A stretch of 64,000 bases of DNA, taken from DB1 sp049323655 (GTDB taxonomy: Bacteria; Desulfobacterota; Desulfobulbia; Desulfobulbales; SURF-16). The notes beneath the pieces were generated by a model. That model was not told where the DNA came from, made no database searches, and saw only the letters and a program-made list of their open reading frames with translations. Below are positions 35,401 to 44,130 of the stretch, one piece after another; position 1 is the first letter of the stretch; every line of letters begins with the position of its first letter. The stretch covers positions 38,136-102,135 of the forward strand of contig JBMONO010000014.1 of NCBI GenBank assembly GCA_049323655.1, read 5' to 3'. The translations under genes were made by a program, and so were the position numbers.

Positions 35401-35706
35401 AGCCCAGTGGCGGAGGCAGCCCGCCTCCTTGACGAACTGATCTTGCTCTACCGGCAGGGACAGCGCTGTCCGCTTCGTTTTCTGCCCCGTTATTCTCTGG
35501 CCCTGGCTGAAGGAGCTAAGCGCGACACTGTTGCCGTCCAGCTGCGCGGCGGCGGTGGCGCCGGCCGGGTCGATCCTTATCTCCGGCACTGTTTCGGTGA
35601 GGAGGAGGTGGTCGATGCGACTTTTGTCGCCCTGGCCGCGGAGATCGGTGGGCCGCTTTATCAACATCTGCAGCTCTTCGGGGAAGGCTGTCGTGGAAGA
35701 GCTTGA
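32413..35706 (+). CDS. recC: Exodeoxyribonuclease V gamma subunit RecC
   Basis: 1097 residues, GTG start at 32413. RecC recognises Chi sites and holds the RecBCD complex together. Typical stretches: the N-terminal LSFYTSNRLEKLADLFA, VVQTAGMGRWLSLWLADRNRICAGMEFLYPN, ITAWRIMALLPEL, then ITFCAMLPMRSIPFRVICMIGMNDGVFPR, and RDILYISYTGQSIVDNSPVPPAAPVGELLDYL. The inactivated helicase and nuclease folds expected of RecC are implied by family. The ribosome-binding site is poor and the leader is a truncated R1 repeat. It overlaps recB by 14 bp, giving the order recC-recB-recD, an operon without ptr. Confidence 0.95.
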   Translation: MNLSFYTSNRLEKLADLFAVAAAGAARSPFDRQIVVVQTAGMGRWLSLWLADRNRICAGMEFLYPNAVVERLFSLVLPDGAWQPENPAITAWRIMALLPELCREPAARDVFAPVADYLADDESGVKLYQLAMKIADLFDQYQIYRPDLVLAWEEGRDPHDERLIGATGYGWQKMLWRRLGLPAGRARCHRNFLRRMADPDMVVAARLPARLTLFGVAVIPPLYLDIFAAVARHLPVFIYLLQPCREYWGFIRSAREIRRQERAAGRGRDELLLEEVNPLLASQGILGRDFFNMMLTLDDERHQVEECFLAGPADSLLHLVQRDLLDLVDPEETPAVPPVAGDLSIQFHSCHSPLREVEVLYDQLLHLLQQDPTLTPSDILVMAPELPVYAPLIRVVFDSSYSTATKLPYAIADLPAPGLQVLMDAFLHLLTVLRSRFRASEVLGLLDIEAVAARFFFTVDERELVRTWVEAAGIRWGADKEMVVGEGLPPHDLSWEAGRERLLLGYAMVVEKGREVVGAFPCPEVDEGCAVLLGRFLDFYDTLTRFRKRITSCEAEGGSLGSWSSLLGELLDAFFAGGPPYEADRLILEAELAALAHEEELIGRPLHLSLEAVRTCLFERHNATLHARGFMGGGITFCAMLPMRSIPFRVICMIGMNDGVFPRLDRSLEYDLSRIERRLGDRSRKENDKYLFLETLISARDILYISYTGQSIVDNSPVPPAAPVGELLDYLGLRLRLSQAERAGLVVRHRLQSFNREYFRQAGRLFSYSEENCRAAAAGLDRRPSSSFFASGPLAAGPELVEIRLEELLRFFAHPVRFLYTRVLHIELDERAQAVADHEPFETDGLQAYRVRAELLPRPGEEGTALDTTLRRLHQRALLPLGAPGQCWTGALREEMVHFRRWLAGLVSTPLPPRPVALTLPSGIVIRGVLDRLFPDFQLFYRPARLGAEQKRNGSVVVADRKMLIAAWICHLVANAAAVEVERTVCAGIDCSAVCFSPVAEAARLLDELILLYRQGQRCPLRFLPRYSLALAEGAKRDTVAVQLRGGGGAGRVDPYLRHCFGEEEVVDATFVALAAEIGGPLYQHLQLFGEGCRGRA

Positions 35707-38700
35707 TCTTGTCACCTGTCCGCTTGACGGCGCCAATCTCATTGAGGCCAGCGCCGGAACAGGCAAGACCTATACCATTGCTGCGCTTTTTCTGCGGATG
35801 ATCGTGGAAAAAAACATTCCGGTGGAAAACATCCTGGTGGTGACTTTTACCCGCGCCGCCACCGAGGAGCTGAAGGAGCGTCTCTGCACCGTTCTCCAGC
35901 AGGCGCGGGAGGTCTTTGCCGGCCGGCAGGAGGGCGGGGAGGGAATCTTCGCGGCCATGAAGGCGAATCCGGCCATTCTCCTTGCCGACAAGGAGGAGCG
36001 GGTGCGGCGGGCGTTGCGCGACTTCGACGAGGCCGCCATCTATACGATCCACGGTTTCTGCCAGCGCCAGCTTGTCGATCACGCCTTTGCCAGCGGTTCG
36101 CTCTACGACAGCGCCATTGTCACCGATCTCTCCGAGCTGGTCATGGATTGCCTGCGCGATTTCTGGCGCTGCCATGTCTACGACGAGTCGCCCCATGTCC
36201 TGGCCGCGCTGCCTCATTTCCGGCTTGGCGAGTTTTTTCGGCTGTATGGGATCAAGAATCGCAATCCGGCCCTGGTGGTTGCCGGCGGTGCGTCGCCGCC
36301 GGAGCGGGCGGCGATCGACAGCGCCCATGCCGAGCTGGTCTCCCTCTGTCGAGACCTGCGGAGCCGATGGCCGGCGGACGAGAGGGAGGCGGTGACCTGG
36401 CTGGCCCTTGATCGTAAACTACTCGATGGCAGCGCCTACCGGCGCGATGTGGTCGAGAAGGCGGCGCGGACCATCTCCGCCTTTGTCCGGAGCGAAGCGG
36501 CGATCATCGATGAGTCGACCTGCCAGGCCTTGGGATTCTTTACCACCGACCGACTGCGCGCCAAGGCCCGCAAACCCGGTGTCATTCCCATCCATCCCTT
36601 TTTCGATCTGGCGGCGGCGCTGATCCGGGCGGCGGATGCCTTTCGCACCCTCTGTCGGGCCCGCCTTCTTTTTCTGCAGGAACGGATGTTCTCCTTTGTC
36701 GAGCAGCGGCTGACGGAACGGAAAAAAAAGGAGAATATCCTGACATTCAATGATTTTCTCGTCCGCCTCCGCGATCGGCTCATTCGGCAGCCGGGCAGCG
36801 GAGGCGGGTTGCTGGGCGAGGCGATCCGCACCCGCTACGAGGCGGCTCTCATTGATGAGTTTCAGGATACCGATCCCCTTCAGTACGCCATTTTCAGCAC
36901 CCTGTTTGCCGGCCGGCGCATTCTTTTTCTCATCGGTGACCCAAAGCAGGCGATCTACAGCTTCCGCGGCGCCGATGTTTATGCCTACCTGCAGGCCGCG
37001 GCCCGGGTTGACCGGCGCTACACCCTGCCGAACAACTATCGTTCCGATCCCCTGCTGGTGCAAGGGGTCAACGCTGTTTTTGCCGGACGCCCGGACGGCA
37101 ATCCCTTTGCCGAACCGCAGATCGGTTTTACCCCGGTGAAAGCGGCCCTTTCCTCGTCGCCGCTCGTTATTGTCGGCGAGGAGGAAAGACCACCGCTCGT
37201 CATCTGGAGCGGCGACCAGGATGGCACTGGCGAGGAGAAGCAGTCCACAACCCGGGCCGCAGAGCTGGTCAACCGGGCGATCCTTGCCGAAATCCACCGG
37301 CTCCTCACCCTGGCCGGCCAGGGGCGGGCATCTCTGCGGTTGTCCGACGGTACGGCGCGCCCTCTGCGGCCTTCCGATTTCGCCGTGCTGGTCCGCAGCA
37401 GAAGGCAGATGGAACCGGTGCAGCAGCTCCTGATCCGGCACGGCATTCCGGCGGTGGTGTCCGGCTCGGCCAGCGTTTTTGATACAGAGGAGGCGGCGGC
37501 CATGGAGCTGTTGCTGGCCGGGATTGCTGCGCCGGGACGGATGGCTGCCATCTGCGGCGCCCTGGCCACTTTGTTGTTCGGCCTCACCGCTTCCCATATC
37601 CAGCAGGCGGCGGCTGACCCGGGGCAGTGGGATGCCTGGGTGCTGACTTTTCGCGGCTACCACGATCTCTGCCGGACCGGCGGTTTTCTCGCCATGTTCC
37701 GGCGCCTGCTGGCCGAGCACGGGGTGCGGACCCGGCTCATGGCCAGGCCCGGCGGGGAACGCTCCCTGACCAATTTTTTACATCTTGCCGAGCTTCTTCA
37801 TCTGCGTCAGGTCGGAAAAGGGCTCGGCGTCAGCGAGCTTTTTGACTGGTTTGTGTCCTGGCGACGCGATGCCTCTCTGCGGGAGGAGGAGATGGAGCTG
37901 CGCTTGGAAAGCGATGACGACGCGGTACGCATCGTCACCATCCACAAGAGTAAGGGGCTTGAATATCCCATCGTCTTTGCCCCCTTTGTCTGGGGGGGAT
38001 CGGAGGTCCGCGAAAACCTCTGTCACGACAGTGACGGCCGCATCGTGCTCTATCTCGATGATAATGCCTTTGCCGATCGGCAGGGCTGGTCTTTCCGCGA
38101 GAACCTGTCGGAAAATCTCCGCCTTTTTTATGTCGCCCTGACCCGGGCCCGCCATCGCTGTTATACCTTCTGGGATAAATTCGACGGTCGGGCCGGGGCC
38201 CATACCTCGGCGCCCGCCTATCTCTTTCACGGCAAAGGGGCGGCGCTTGACCCGGTTGATCCGGCCGGGCAGATGAAGGCCCTTTACGAGGGGTGTGAAA
38301 CCTCGGCGGCGGTGGCGGCCCGCCTCCATGCCTATTTCGCCGAGGCGTCGGATGCGGTTGCCGTCTGCCCGTTGCCCCGGCCCGGCGAGTTGCCGGTTCT
38401 GATCCAAGTGGAGGAAGGGCAATCACTCTCTCCTGTCCGTTGGAACAGCGTCGTGCCGCCGGCCCGGCAGATCACCAGCTTCTCGGCCCTGACCCGCGAC
38501 CAGCACGGCGAGGGCGACGGCCGTCGGGATCGCGACGATCTTGGCGCCTTCCCTGCCCAATCCCTGCTCCAGCCCGAAAGCCTAGAGAGGCAGCCCTTTT
38601 CCATCTTCTCCTTTGTCGGCGGCGCCCGGGCCGGCACCTTCATGCATGATCTCCTCCAGCATCTCGATTTTTCCCAAGCCGATGAGACGACCGTGCGGGA

Positions 38701-39340
38701 GCTGGTCAACCGGGGATTGCGCAGTTACGGTTTTGCCGCTGACTTTGCCCCGGCCCTCTGTGCCATGTTGACAAACGTCGTTCGGCAGCCCCTCGACGGT
38801 TTTACCCTCGCCGATATCGATCGGAACCGGCGCGCTGACGAGCTTGAGTTTTTTTTCCCCCTGCAGCGGGTGAGACCGGCCGATCTTGCCGCCCTGTTTG
38901 TCGGTGCAACGGGGAGCCTCCACGGCGACAGTTTCGCCCGGCGCAGCACCCGGCTCACCTTCAGCCCCCGCCACGGCTCTCTGCATGGTTTTATCGATCT
39001 CGTCCTCTGCTGGGGGGAAAAGTACTATCTCATCGACTGGAAATCGAATCTTCTCGGGCAGTCGGCCGCGGCCTATGACCAGCGGGCCGTCCTGCGGGCC
39101 ATGACGGAACACGACTATTACCTCCAGTACCATCTCTATACCCTGGCCCTCCATCTCCATCTGGCTAACAGCCTGCCCGACTACAGCTACGAGCGCCATT
39201 TCGGCGGGGTCTATTACCTTTTCCTCCGGGGCATCGATCCCGGCAACGGTGCCGATACCGGCGTTTTTTTCGACCGGCCCGCCCCGGCCCTTGTCGCCCG
39301 GATGGAAGCGGTGCTGCTGCCGAGCAGAGGATGGTCATGA
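35693..39340 (+). CDS. recB: Exodeoxyribonuclease V beta subunit RecB
   Basis: 1215 residues from GTG 35693 (AAGG upstream), 14 bp before the recC stop; the frame is open further left inside recC but that part is not RecB-like. UvrD-type helicase: Walker A Lys25 in IEASAGTGKTYTIAALF, VVTFTRAATEELKERL, LIDEFQDTDPLQY, GDPKQAIYSFRGADVYAYL, RIVTIHKSKGLEYPIVFAPF and FYVALTRARHRCY. The C-terminal nuclease domain is intact: Asp1102 (GFIDLVL), then Asp1115 and Lys1117 (LIDWKSN). It is the 3'-5' helicase and the only nuclease of RecBCD. All key residues are present. Confidence 0.97.
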   Translation: MEELDLVTCPLDGANLIEASAGTGKTYTIAALFLRMIVEKNIPVENILVVTFTRAATEELKERLCTVLQQAREVFAGRQEGGEGIFAAMKANPAILLADKEERVRRALRDFDEAAIYTIHGFCQRQLVDHAFASGSLYDSAIVTDLSELVMDCLRDFWRCHVYDESPHVLAALPHFRLGEFFRLYGIKNRNPALVVAGGASPPERAAIDSAHAELVSLCRDLRSRWPADEREAVTWLALDRKLLDGSAYRRDVVEKAARTISAFVRSEAAIIDESTCQALGFFTTDRLRAKARKPGVIPIHPFFDLAAALIRAADAFRTLCRARLLFLQERMFSFVEQRLTERKKKENILTFNDFLVRLRDRLIRQPGSGGGLLGEAIRTRYEAALIDEFQDTDPLQYAIFSTLFAGRRILFLIGDPKQAIYSFRGADVYAYLQAAARVDRRYTLPNNYRSDPLLVQGVNAVFAGRPDGNPFAEPQIGFTPVKAALSSSPLVIVGEEERPPLVIWSGDQDGTGEEKQSTTRAAELVNRAILAEIHRLLTLAGQGRASLRLSDGTARPLRPSDFAVLVRSRRQMEPVQQLLIRHGIPAVVSGSASVFDTEEAAAMELLLAGIAAPGRMAAICGALATLLFGLTASHIQQAAADPGQWDAWVLTFRGYHDLCRTGGFLAMFRRLLAEHGVRTRLMARPGGERSLTNFLHLAELLHLRQVGKGLGVSELFDWFVSWRRDASLREEEMELRLESDDDAVRIVTIHKSKGLEYPIVFAPFVWGGSEVRENLCHDSDGRIVLYLDDNAFADRQGWSFRENLSENLRLFYVALTRARHRCYTFWDKFDGRAGAHTSAPAYLFHGKGAALDPVDPAGQMKALYEGCETSAAVAARLHAYFAEASDAVAVCPLPRPGELPVLIQVEEGQSLSPVRWNSVVPPARQITSFSALTRDQHGEGDGRRDRDDLGAFPAQSLLQPESLERQPFSIFSFVGGARAGTFMHDLLQHLDFSQADETTVRELVNRGLRSYGFAADFAPALCAMLTNVVRQPLDGFTLADIDRNRRADELEFFFPLQRVRPADLAALFVGATGSLHGDSFARRSTRLTFSPRHGSLHGFIDLVLCWGEKYYLIDWKSNLLGQSAAAYDQRAVLRAMTEHDYYLQYHLYTLALHLHLANSLPDYSYERHFGGVYYLFLRGIDPGNGADTGVFFDRPAPALVARMEAVLLPSRGWS

Positions 39341-41148
39341 AGATGCTCGACAACTGGCGGGAGCAGGGGGTTATCCGGCCCATCGACTACCACCTGGCCC
39401 GGATGCTGATCGCCCGCTTCGGCGGCGATGAAAGCTCCGCCCTCCTCTATGCCCTGGTCAGCGCCTGCACCGGCGACGGCCATGCCTGCCTCGATCTTGC
39501 CTGTCTGGCCGGACTGCCGATCTGTTGCCGGTATCCGGGGCTCGCCGTGGAACTGGCGGCCGTGGCCGGTCCGGGCGGCGCCATCGGTGAAGCGGGCGAC
39601 TATCTGCCGCTCATTCGTGAACAGGATCGGCTTTATCTGCATCGTTACCATGCTTTTGAATGTTCCATTGCCGGCCATCTGCACCGGCGGCTGGCGAGCC
39701 CCGCCGCTGCGCCGACCCCGGAAGAGGTGGGCCGGGCCCTACTGGAAAGCGGCGCCTTCCCGGCCGGCGACGGTGGCACCGACTGGCAGCGGGTGGCGGC
39801 GGCCATGGCGGCTCTGCAGGGGCTCACCATTGTCTCCGGCGGGCCGGGCACCGGTAAGACGACGACTGTGGCTGGTCTGCTGGCCCTGCTCTTCCGACTT
39901 GGGCTTGCTGAGCCACGGCGGGTGGCGATTGCCGCGCCCACCGGCAAGGCGGCAGCGCGGCTGCAGGAGGCGATCCGCCGGGCCGGGCCGGTCGGCGCCG
40001 CAGTCGCTGAACAAACCTCCACCATCCACCGACTGCTCGGCGCCAGTTCCAATCGGCCAGGTTTCCGCCATAGCCGGGATAATCCGCTTGCCGTTGATCT
40101 GGTTGTGATCGACGAAGGGTCGATGATCGATGTCGCCCTCATGGCCCGGCTGCTCGATGCAATTCCGCCCGCCGCCCGGCTTGTTCTTCTCGGTGACCGC
40201 GATCAGCTCGCCTCGGTCAATCCCGGCTCGGTTTTCGCCGATCTGTGCGGCGAGGGAGCCGGGGTGAGCAGTGCCGCCGCCGCGCGGCTCGCCGTGGCGG
40301 CCGGCTGTCCGGTCCCTGGCTGTCCGGCCGGCGCGGCGATGGACGATCATATCGTCGAGCTGCGCCGGAGTTATCGCTATCCGGCGGAAAGCGGCATGGC
40401 CCGGCTTGCCCCGCTGGTCCGGAGCGGACGGGGAGAAGAGGCCCTGGCCCTGCTGCGGGAGAGCGGCCAGGGCCGGGGGGATGTTATGTTTTTTGCGCTG
40501 GACAGGATGGAGGAGGAGCTGGGAAGGCTGGTCCGGCGTCATTATGGCGCGGCCCTGCAGGAGCCCGGACCGGCGGCGATGGTGAGGGCCTTTGATCGCT
40601 TTCGTATTTTTTCCACCCAACGCCGTGGTGCGCACGGCATCGAACGGATTAATCTTTTTGTTGAGAACCTGCTGGTCGAAGAGGGGATCATTGACCGAAG
40701 CGCCGGCGGTTTCTACCATGGCCGGCCGATCATCGTCACTGCCAACGATTACGCTGTCCGGCTCTTTAATGGCGATACCGGCGTTCTTCTCCGTGATCCG
40801 GGCGAAGGGAGGGTGATGGCCTTCTTTCCCGGAGAAGCGGGCGACTGCCGCGTCTTTCCGCCGACGCGGCTGCCGGCGCATGAGACCGCCTTTGCCCTGA
40901 CCGTGCACAAGGCCCAGGGTTCCGAGTATGATCATGTCGCCTGTGTGCTGCCGTCCGATGACGCCGGTTTCGCCGGCCGGGAACTGGTCTACACCGCCAT
41001 CACCCGGGCACGCCGGGGGGTCGTCCTTTTTGCCGGGGAAGAGGGATTTCGGCAGGCGGTGGAGCGCCGGACCCAACGGATGTCCGGTCTCGGTGAACGA
41101 CTGCGGCCCGTCAGAGAGGCGTTTGTCCGGCGTCCAGCGCCTCTCTGA
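39337..41148 (+). CDS. recD: Exodeoxyribonuclease V alpha subunit RecD
   Basis: 603 residues from ATG 39337, which overlaps the recB stop by 4 bp (ATGA) and lies just behind AGAGG; an in-frame ATG at 39331 is the alternative. Superfamily 1B helicase (5'-3'): Walker A Lys174 in IVSGGPGTGKTTTVAGLLALL, Walker B LVVIDEGSMIDVALMARLL, GDRDQLASVNPGSVFADLC, ELRRSYRYP, HKAQGSEYDHVACVLP and VYTAITRARRGVVLF. It is the last gene of recCBD, and its 3' end overlaps the convergent hybrid kinase gene by 38 bp. Confidence 0.97.
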   Translation: MKMLDNWREQGVIRPIDYHLARMLIARFGGDESSALLYALVSACTGDGHACLDLACLAGLPICCRYPGLAVELAAVAGPGGAIGEAGDYLPLIREQDRLYLHRYHAFECSIAGHLHRRLASPAAAPTPEEVGRALLESGAFPAGDGGTDWQRVAAAMAALQGLTIVSGGPGTGKTTTVAGLLALLFRLGLAEPRRVAIAAPTGKAAARLQEAIRRAGPVGAAVAEQTSTIHRLLGASSNRPGFRHSRDNPLAVDLVVIDEGSMIDVALMARLLDAIPPAARLVLLGDRDQLASVNPGSVFADLCGEGAGVSSAAAARLAVAAGCPVPGCPAGAAMDDHIVELRRSYRYPAESGMARLAPLVRSGRGEEALALLRESGQGRGDVMFFALDRMEEELGRLVRRHYGAALQEPGPAAMVRAFDRFRIFSTQRRGAHGIERINLFVENLLVEEGIIDRSAGGFYHGRPIIVTANDYAVRLFNGDTGVLLRDPGEGRVMAFFPGEAGDCRVFPPTRLPAHETAFALTVHKAQGSEYDHVACVLPSDDAGFAGRELVYTAITRARRGVVLFAGEEGFRQAVERRTQRMSGLGERLRPVREAFVRRPAPL

Positions 41149-43510
41149 TCGTTCGGGCGAATTCCCGGGTCGGCACCGGTTTCATTAGCAGGCGGAAAAT
41201 ACCGGCCTGGTTGGCGGTTTCTTCAGTGATCAGCTCACTGAAGCCGGTGCAGAGGATAACCGGCAGGTCGGGTCGCACGGCGTGGACCTGCCGGGCAAGA
41301 TCGAGGCCACTGAGCCGCGGCATGGTCATGTCGGTGACGAGGAGGTCGGTGCCGTCCGGTTCGGCGGCGATCAGGCGCTGCGCCTCTTCTGCGACGACAA
41401 AGGCCTTTACCCGGTACCCCAGCTCTTCCAGCAGTTTTTTCTGCAGGGTGATGATGATCTCCTCATCATCCACCACGACGATCCTCTCGCCCCGGCCTCT
41501 GGGCAGGACCGTTTGCAGAATGATTTCCGCCGGCACCGTCTGTTTTTCCGTGGCCGGCAGGAGGATGTGAAAGGCGGTACCTTTGCCAGGCTCGCTGTCA
41601 ACCGAGATGTGGCCGCCACAGGAGACAACGATGCCGTGTACCACGGCAAGACCGAGACCGGTTCCTTCGTTCTGCGGTTTGGTGGTGAAATAGGGATCAA
41701 AGATCTTGTCGATGATCATCCGCTCCATGCCGCAGCCGGTGTCCTTTACCATCAACTCGACGTAGGGGCCGGGGGGGAGGCCGGGCACCGCTGTTTTTCC
41801 CTCCGGGCCGCCGAGCTGAAGCCGCGAGAGGGCGATGGTCAGCACGCCGCCGCCCTGGGGCCGCATGGCATGATAGGCATTGGTGCAGAGGTTCATGAGG
41901 ATCTGGTGAATCTGGGTGGGATCGGCGAGGATGATGCCGCTCTCCGGGTCGATCTGCTGGCGGATGTCGATGGAGCTGGGCAGAGAGGAGCGCAGCAGCT
42001 TGATCGCCTCCTTGACAATGAGGTGGATCTGCAGGGGTTTGCGTTCCCCGGCGCTCTGCCGGCTGAAGGCGAGGATCTGCTGGACCAGATCCCGGGCCCG
42101 TTTGGCGGCCTGCAGCACCTGGGCAAGGTCCGGGGCGACCGGATGGTCGGCCCCGAGCTGGGCCAGGGCGAGCTCGGTGAAGCCGATGATCGGCGACAGC
42201 ACGTTGTTGAAATCATGGGCAATACCGCCGGCCAGAGTGCCCACTGCCTCCATCTTCTGGGCCTGGCGCAGTTTGCTCTGCAGCTGCGCCTGTTCGGTGA
42301 TGTCTTTGGCGATGTGGACAAAGCGCTCGGCTCTCCCCTCCTCATCAATTATGGGAGAATAGGAGACGGCAAAGGTTCTGCCCAGTTTCGGCTGGCAGAT
42401 TTCGGCGCTGGCGGCTGTCCGTCCGGCCTTGACAGCTGGTTCCGGGCAGCCGGGACAGAGGGTGGCCGCCCCACGGAACAGATCGTGGCATTTCCGGCCG
42501 ATCAGTTTTTCGGGCGGCAGGCCGAAGAGCTGGCCGGCGGCCCGGTTGGCCCGCAGGATGGTGAGATTGCCGTCATGGATGGTGATCGCCTCGTCGATGG
42601 CGTCAAAGGTCCGTTCCCACTCCTTTTTGGCTGCACTGATCTTTTCTTCCGCTTCCTTTTTGGCTGTGATGTCAAGAGCAATCTCCAGACGGACGATACG
42701 ACCGTCCACCCAGCGGATGGCCCGGTCGGTGATGTGAAACCAGCGTCCGGTCCGGGTATTCTGGAATTCCCAGATGTAAGGTGCACCGGGGTTGCCGGCC
42801 GCATCGACGAGGAATGAATTGGTGCAGAAGGCACAGGGGCCGGTCTGGCCTACCTGGATGGTCTGCCAGCAGATCGAGCCGGTAATCTCTCCCAGCAGTT
42901 CCCGGCAGTAACGGTTGATGAAGAGCAGCTCGTAGGTGTGCATGTCGGCCACATAGACAATGGCCTCGATGCTGTCGAGGATGGCGGCAAGCCGGTTGTG
43001 GGAAAGGCGAAGCTGCTCCTCGGCCCTGATCCGTTCGTTGATCTCTTGTTCCAGGCGTTCCGACTTGTGCAGCAGTTCCAGGCGGGAGGCGCGCAGTTCC
43101 TCCAGGGTTCGGTTCAGGGCCAGGAATTTGTCGATCGATTTTTCCGGCGAAACGATCTGCAGGACGACCAGGCCGTGGTGACCGTCCGCCGGCAGGTTGA
43201 GGTGAAAACCGTAACAGGGTGTTTTCCTCTCGCCGTCCGGGGTGCGCAGGGTGATCACCCCGGGCACCGGACTTGAGGTGCGAGCACAGCTGTGCAGGTA
43301 GCGGTGCACCTTGTCTCCACTGTCGGCGCTCAACCCGGTAAGAAGGGTGCCGGTAATGGTGTCGCGTTGCAGACCGAACAGGCGGTGCGCCGCGCCATTT
43401 GTCGCCAGAATCCGACCGGTGGCGTCCAGGAGGAAGGAGGGTGCCTGAGTTGCCTCGGTGAAGGCGAGAAAGCAATCGGTGATCTGCCGGAGGGAGGGTG
43501 GCACGGGCAA
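41111..43510 (-). CDS. Cytoplasmic PAS-PAS-PAS hybrid histidine kinase with receiver
   Basis: 799 residues without membrane segments. Order: PAS1 (SFLLDATGRILATNGAAHRLFG), coiled coil, PAS2 with GPCAFCTN cysteine motif, PAS3 (ITIHDGNLTILRANRAAGQLFG, with a CPGC pair), HisKA with His432 (LAGGIAHDFNNVLSPIIGF), HATPase (NLCTNAYHAM; DTGCGM; EGTGLGLAVVHG), receiver (IVVVDDEEIIITLQ; phospho-Asp in LLVTDMTMPRLSGL). It is 6 bp downstream of the MetOD1-domain gene and surely in the same operon. PAS2 closely resembles PAS2 of the kinase at 29276. Its 3' end overlaps recD tail to tail. Confidence 0.93.
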   Translation of the reverse strand: MPVPPSLRQITDCFLAFTEATQAPSFLLDATGRILATNGAAHRLFGLQRDTITGTLLTGLSADSGDKVHRYLHSCARTSSPVPGVITLRTPDGERKTPCYGFHLNLPADGHHGLVVLQIVSPEKSIDKFLALNRTLEELRASRLELLHKSERLEQEINERIRAEEQLRLSHNRLAAILDSIEAIVYVADMHTYELLFINRYCRELLGEITGSICWQTIQVGQTGPCAFCTNSFLVDAAGNPGAPYIWEFQNTRTGRWFHITDRAIRWVDGRIVRLEIALDITAKKEAEEKISAAKKEWERTFDAIDEAITIHDGNLTILRANRAAGQLFGLPPEKLIGRKCHDLFRGAATLCPGCPEPAVKAGRTAASAEICQPKLGRTFAVSYSPIIDEEGRAERFVHIAKDITEQAQLQSKLRQAQKMEAVGTLAGGIAHDFNNVLSPIIGFTELALAQLGADHPVAPDLAQVLQAAKRARDLVQQILAFSRQSAGERKPLQIHLIVKEAIKLLRSSLPSSIDIRQQIDPESGIILADPTQIHQILMNLCTNAYHAMRPQGGGVLTIALSRLQLGGPEGKTAVPGLPPGPYVELMVKDTGCGMERMIIDKIFDPYFTTKPQNEGTGLGLAVVHGIVVSCGGHISVDSEPGKGTAFHILLPATEKQTVPAEIILQTVLPRGRGERIVVVDDEEIIITLQKKLLEELGYRVKAFVVAEEAQRLIAAEPDGTDLLVTDMTMPRLSGLDLARQVHAVRPDLPVILCTGFSELITEETANQAGIFRLLMKPVPTREFARTIREALDAGQTPL

Positions 43511-43516
43511 ATTCCT

Positions 43517-44041
43517 TTATCCGCCGAAGTATTCGCGTCCGACCATGACGTGGGCTTCCTCGGTCGGTGTCAGAAAGATGGTGACCAGGCAGCGGATGCA
43601 GCGGCCGGCGATGGTTTCCTGGAGAACGACCTTGGCGTAGCCGAGGTTTTCCGCGGCAATGACGCCAAAGACATTGGAGGTCATCATGCACATGGATGGC
43701 CGGTCGATAACCTTTTCGGCAAAGGGGCAGGATTCGTTGGCAAGCACGATCTTTACGTCGTTCTGCTCCAGGAGAAAAAAGCCGCCGCCGATGCGTCGTT
43801 TCAGATCAACGAGGATCGCCGCCACCTGGGCCGGGGTCAGTCGCTCGACGCCCATGGCCTGCCGGTAAAGTCCGTTAAGCCAGCAGCCCATGTTCTGGCC
43901 GACCAGACTGATGTACCCTTCCGCTCCTTCCTGCCCGATCACCTCTTCAAGAAGGCCGGCCAGCTCCCGGATCAGGGTGCGGAAAAAGAGGTCGCGATCA
44001 AGGGACAGGGCAAGTTTTTCCAAGGAAAAATCAGACGGCAT
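43517..44041 (-). CDS. MetOD1 (methanogen output domain 1)-like protein
   Basis: 174 residues from ATG 44041, placed behind GGGAG; an upstream in-frame start adds 13 residues and is less likely. The C-terminal half has conserved cysteines in a CPFAEKV...CMMTSNVFGVIAAENLGYAKVVLQETIAGRCIRCLVTIFL pattern, read here as the MetOD1 ligand-binding or output domain seen in archaeal and deltaproteobacterial signalling proteins. The cysteines (CPF, MCMM, RCIRC) could bind a metal cluster. The gene is 6 bp upstream of the hybrid kinase (41111-43510), so the two are probably a sensor pair. The function is not established; the family call is moderate. Confidence 0.65.
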   Translation of the reverse strand: MPSDFSLEKLALSLDRDLFFRTLIRELAGLLEEVIGQEGAEGYISLVGQNMGCWLNGLYRQAMGVERLTPAQVAAILVDLKRRIGGGFFLLEQNDVKIVLANESCPFAEKVIDRPSMCMMTSNVFGVIAAENLGYAKVVLQETIAGRCIRCLVTIFLTPTEEAHVMVGREYFGG

Positions 44042-44087
44042 AGGGATCTCCCTGTTGTCATGGCGACATGGTGGCATCACTCGGGTA

Positions 44088-44099
44088 ATATGATCATAT
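44088..44099. repeat. 12-bp perfect palindrome beside the left array
   Basis: ATATGATCATAT, 32 bp before the 9-bp array and about 50 bp upstream of the MetOD1-domain gene start. A second TGATCA-centred palindrome lies inside the right array locus (48055-48066). Confidence 0.5.
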
Positions 44100-44130
44100 G
44101 TGTATCACGACCGCGGGGGAAAAGGCAAGA

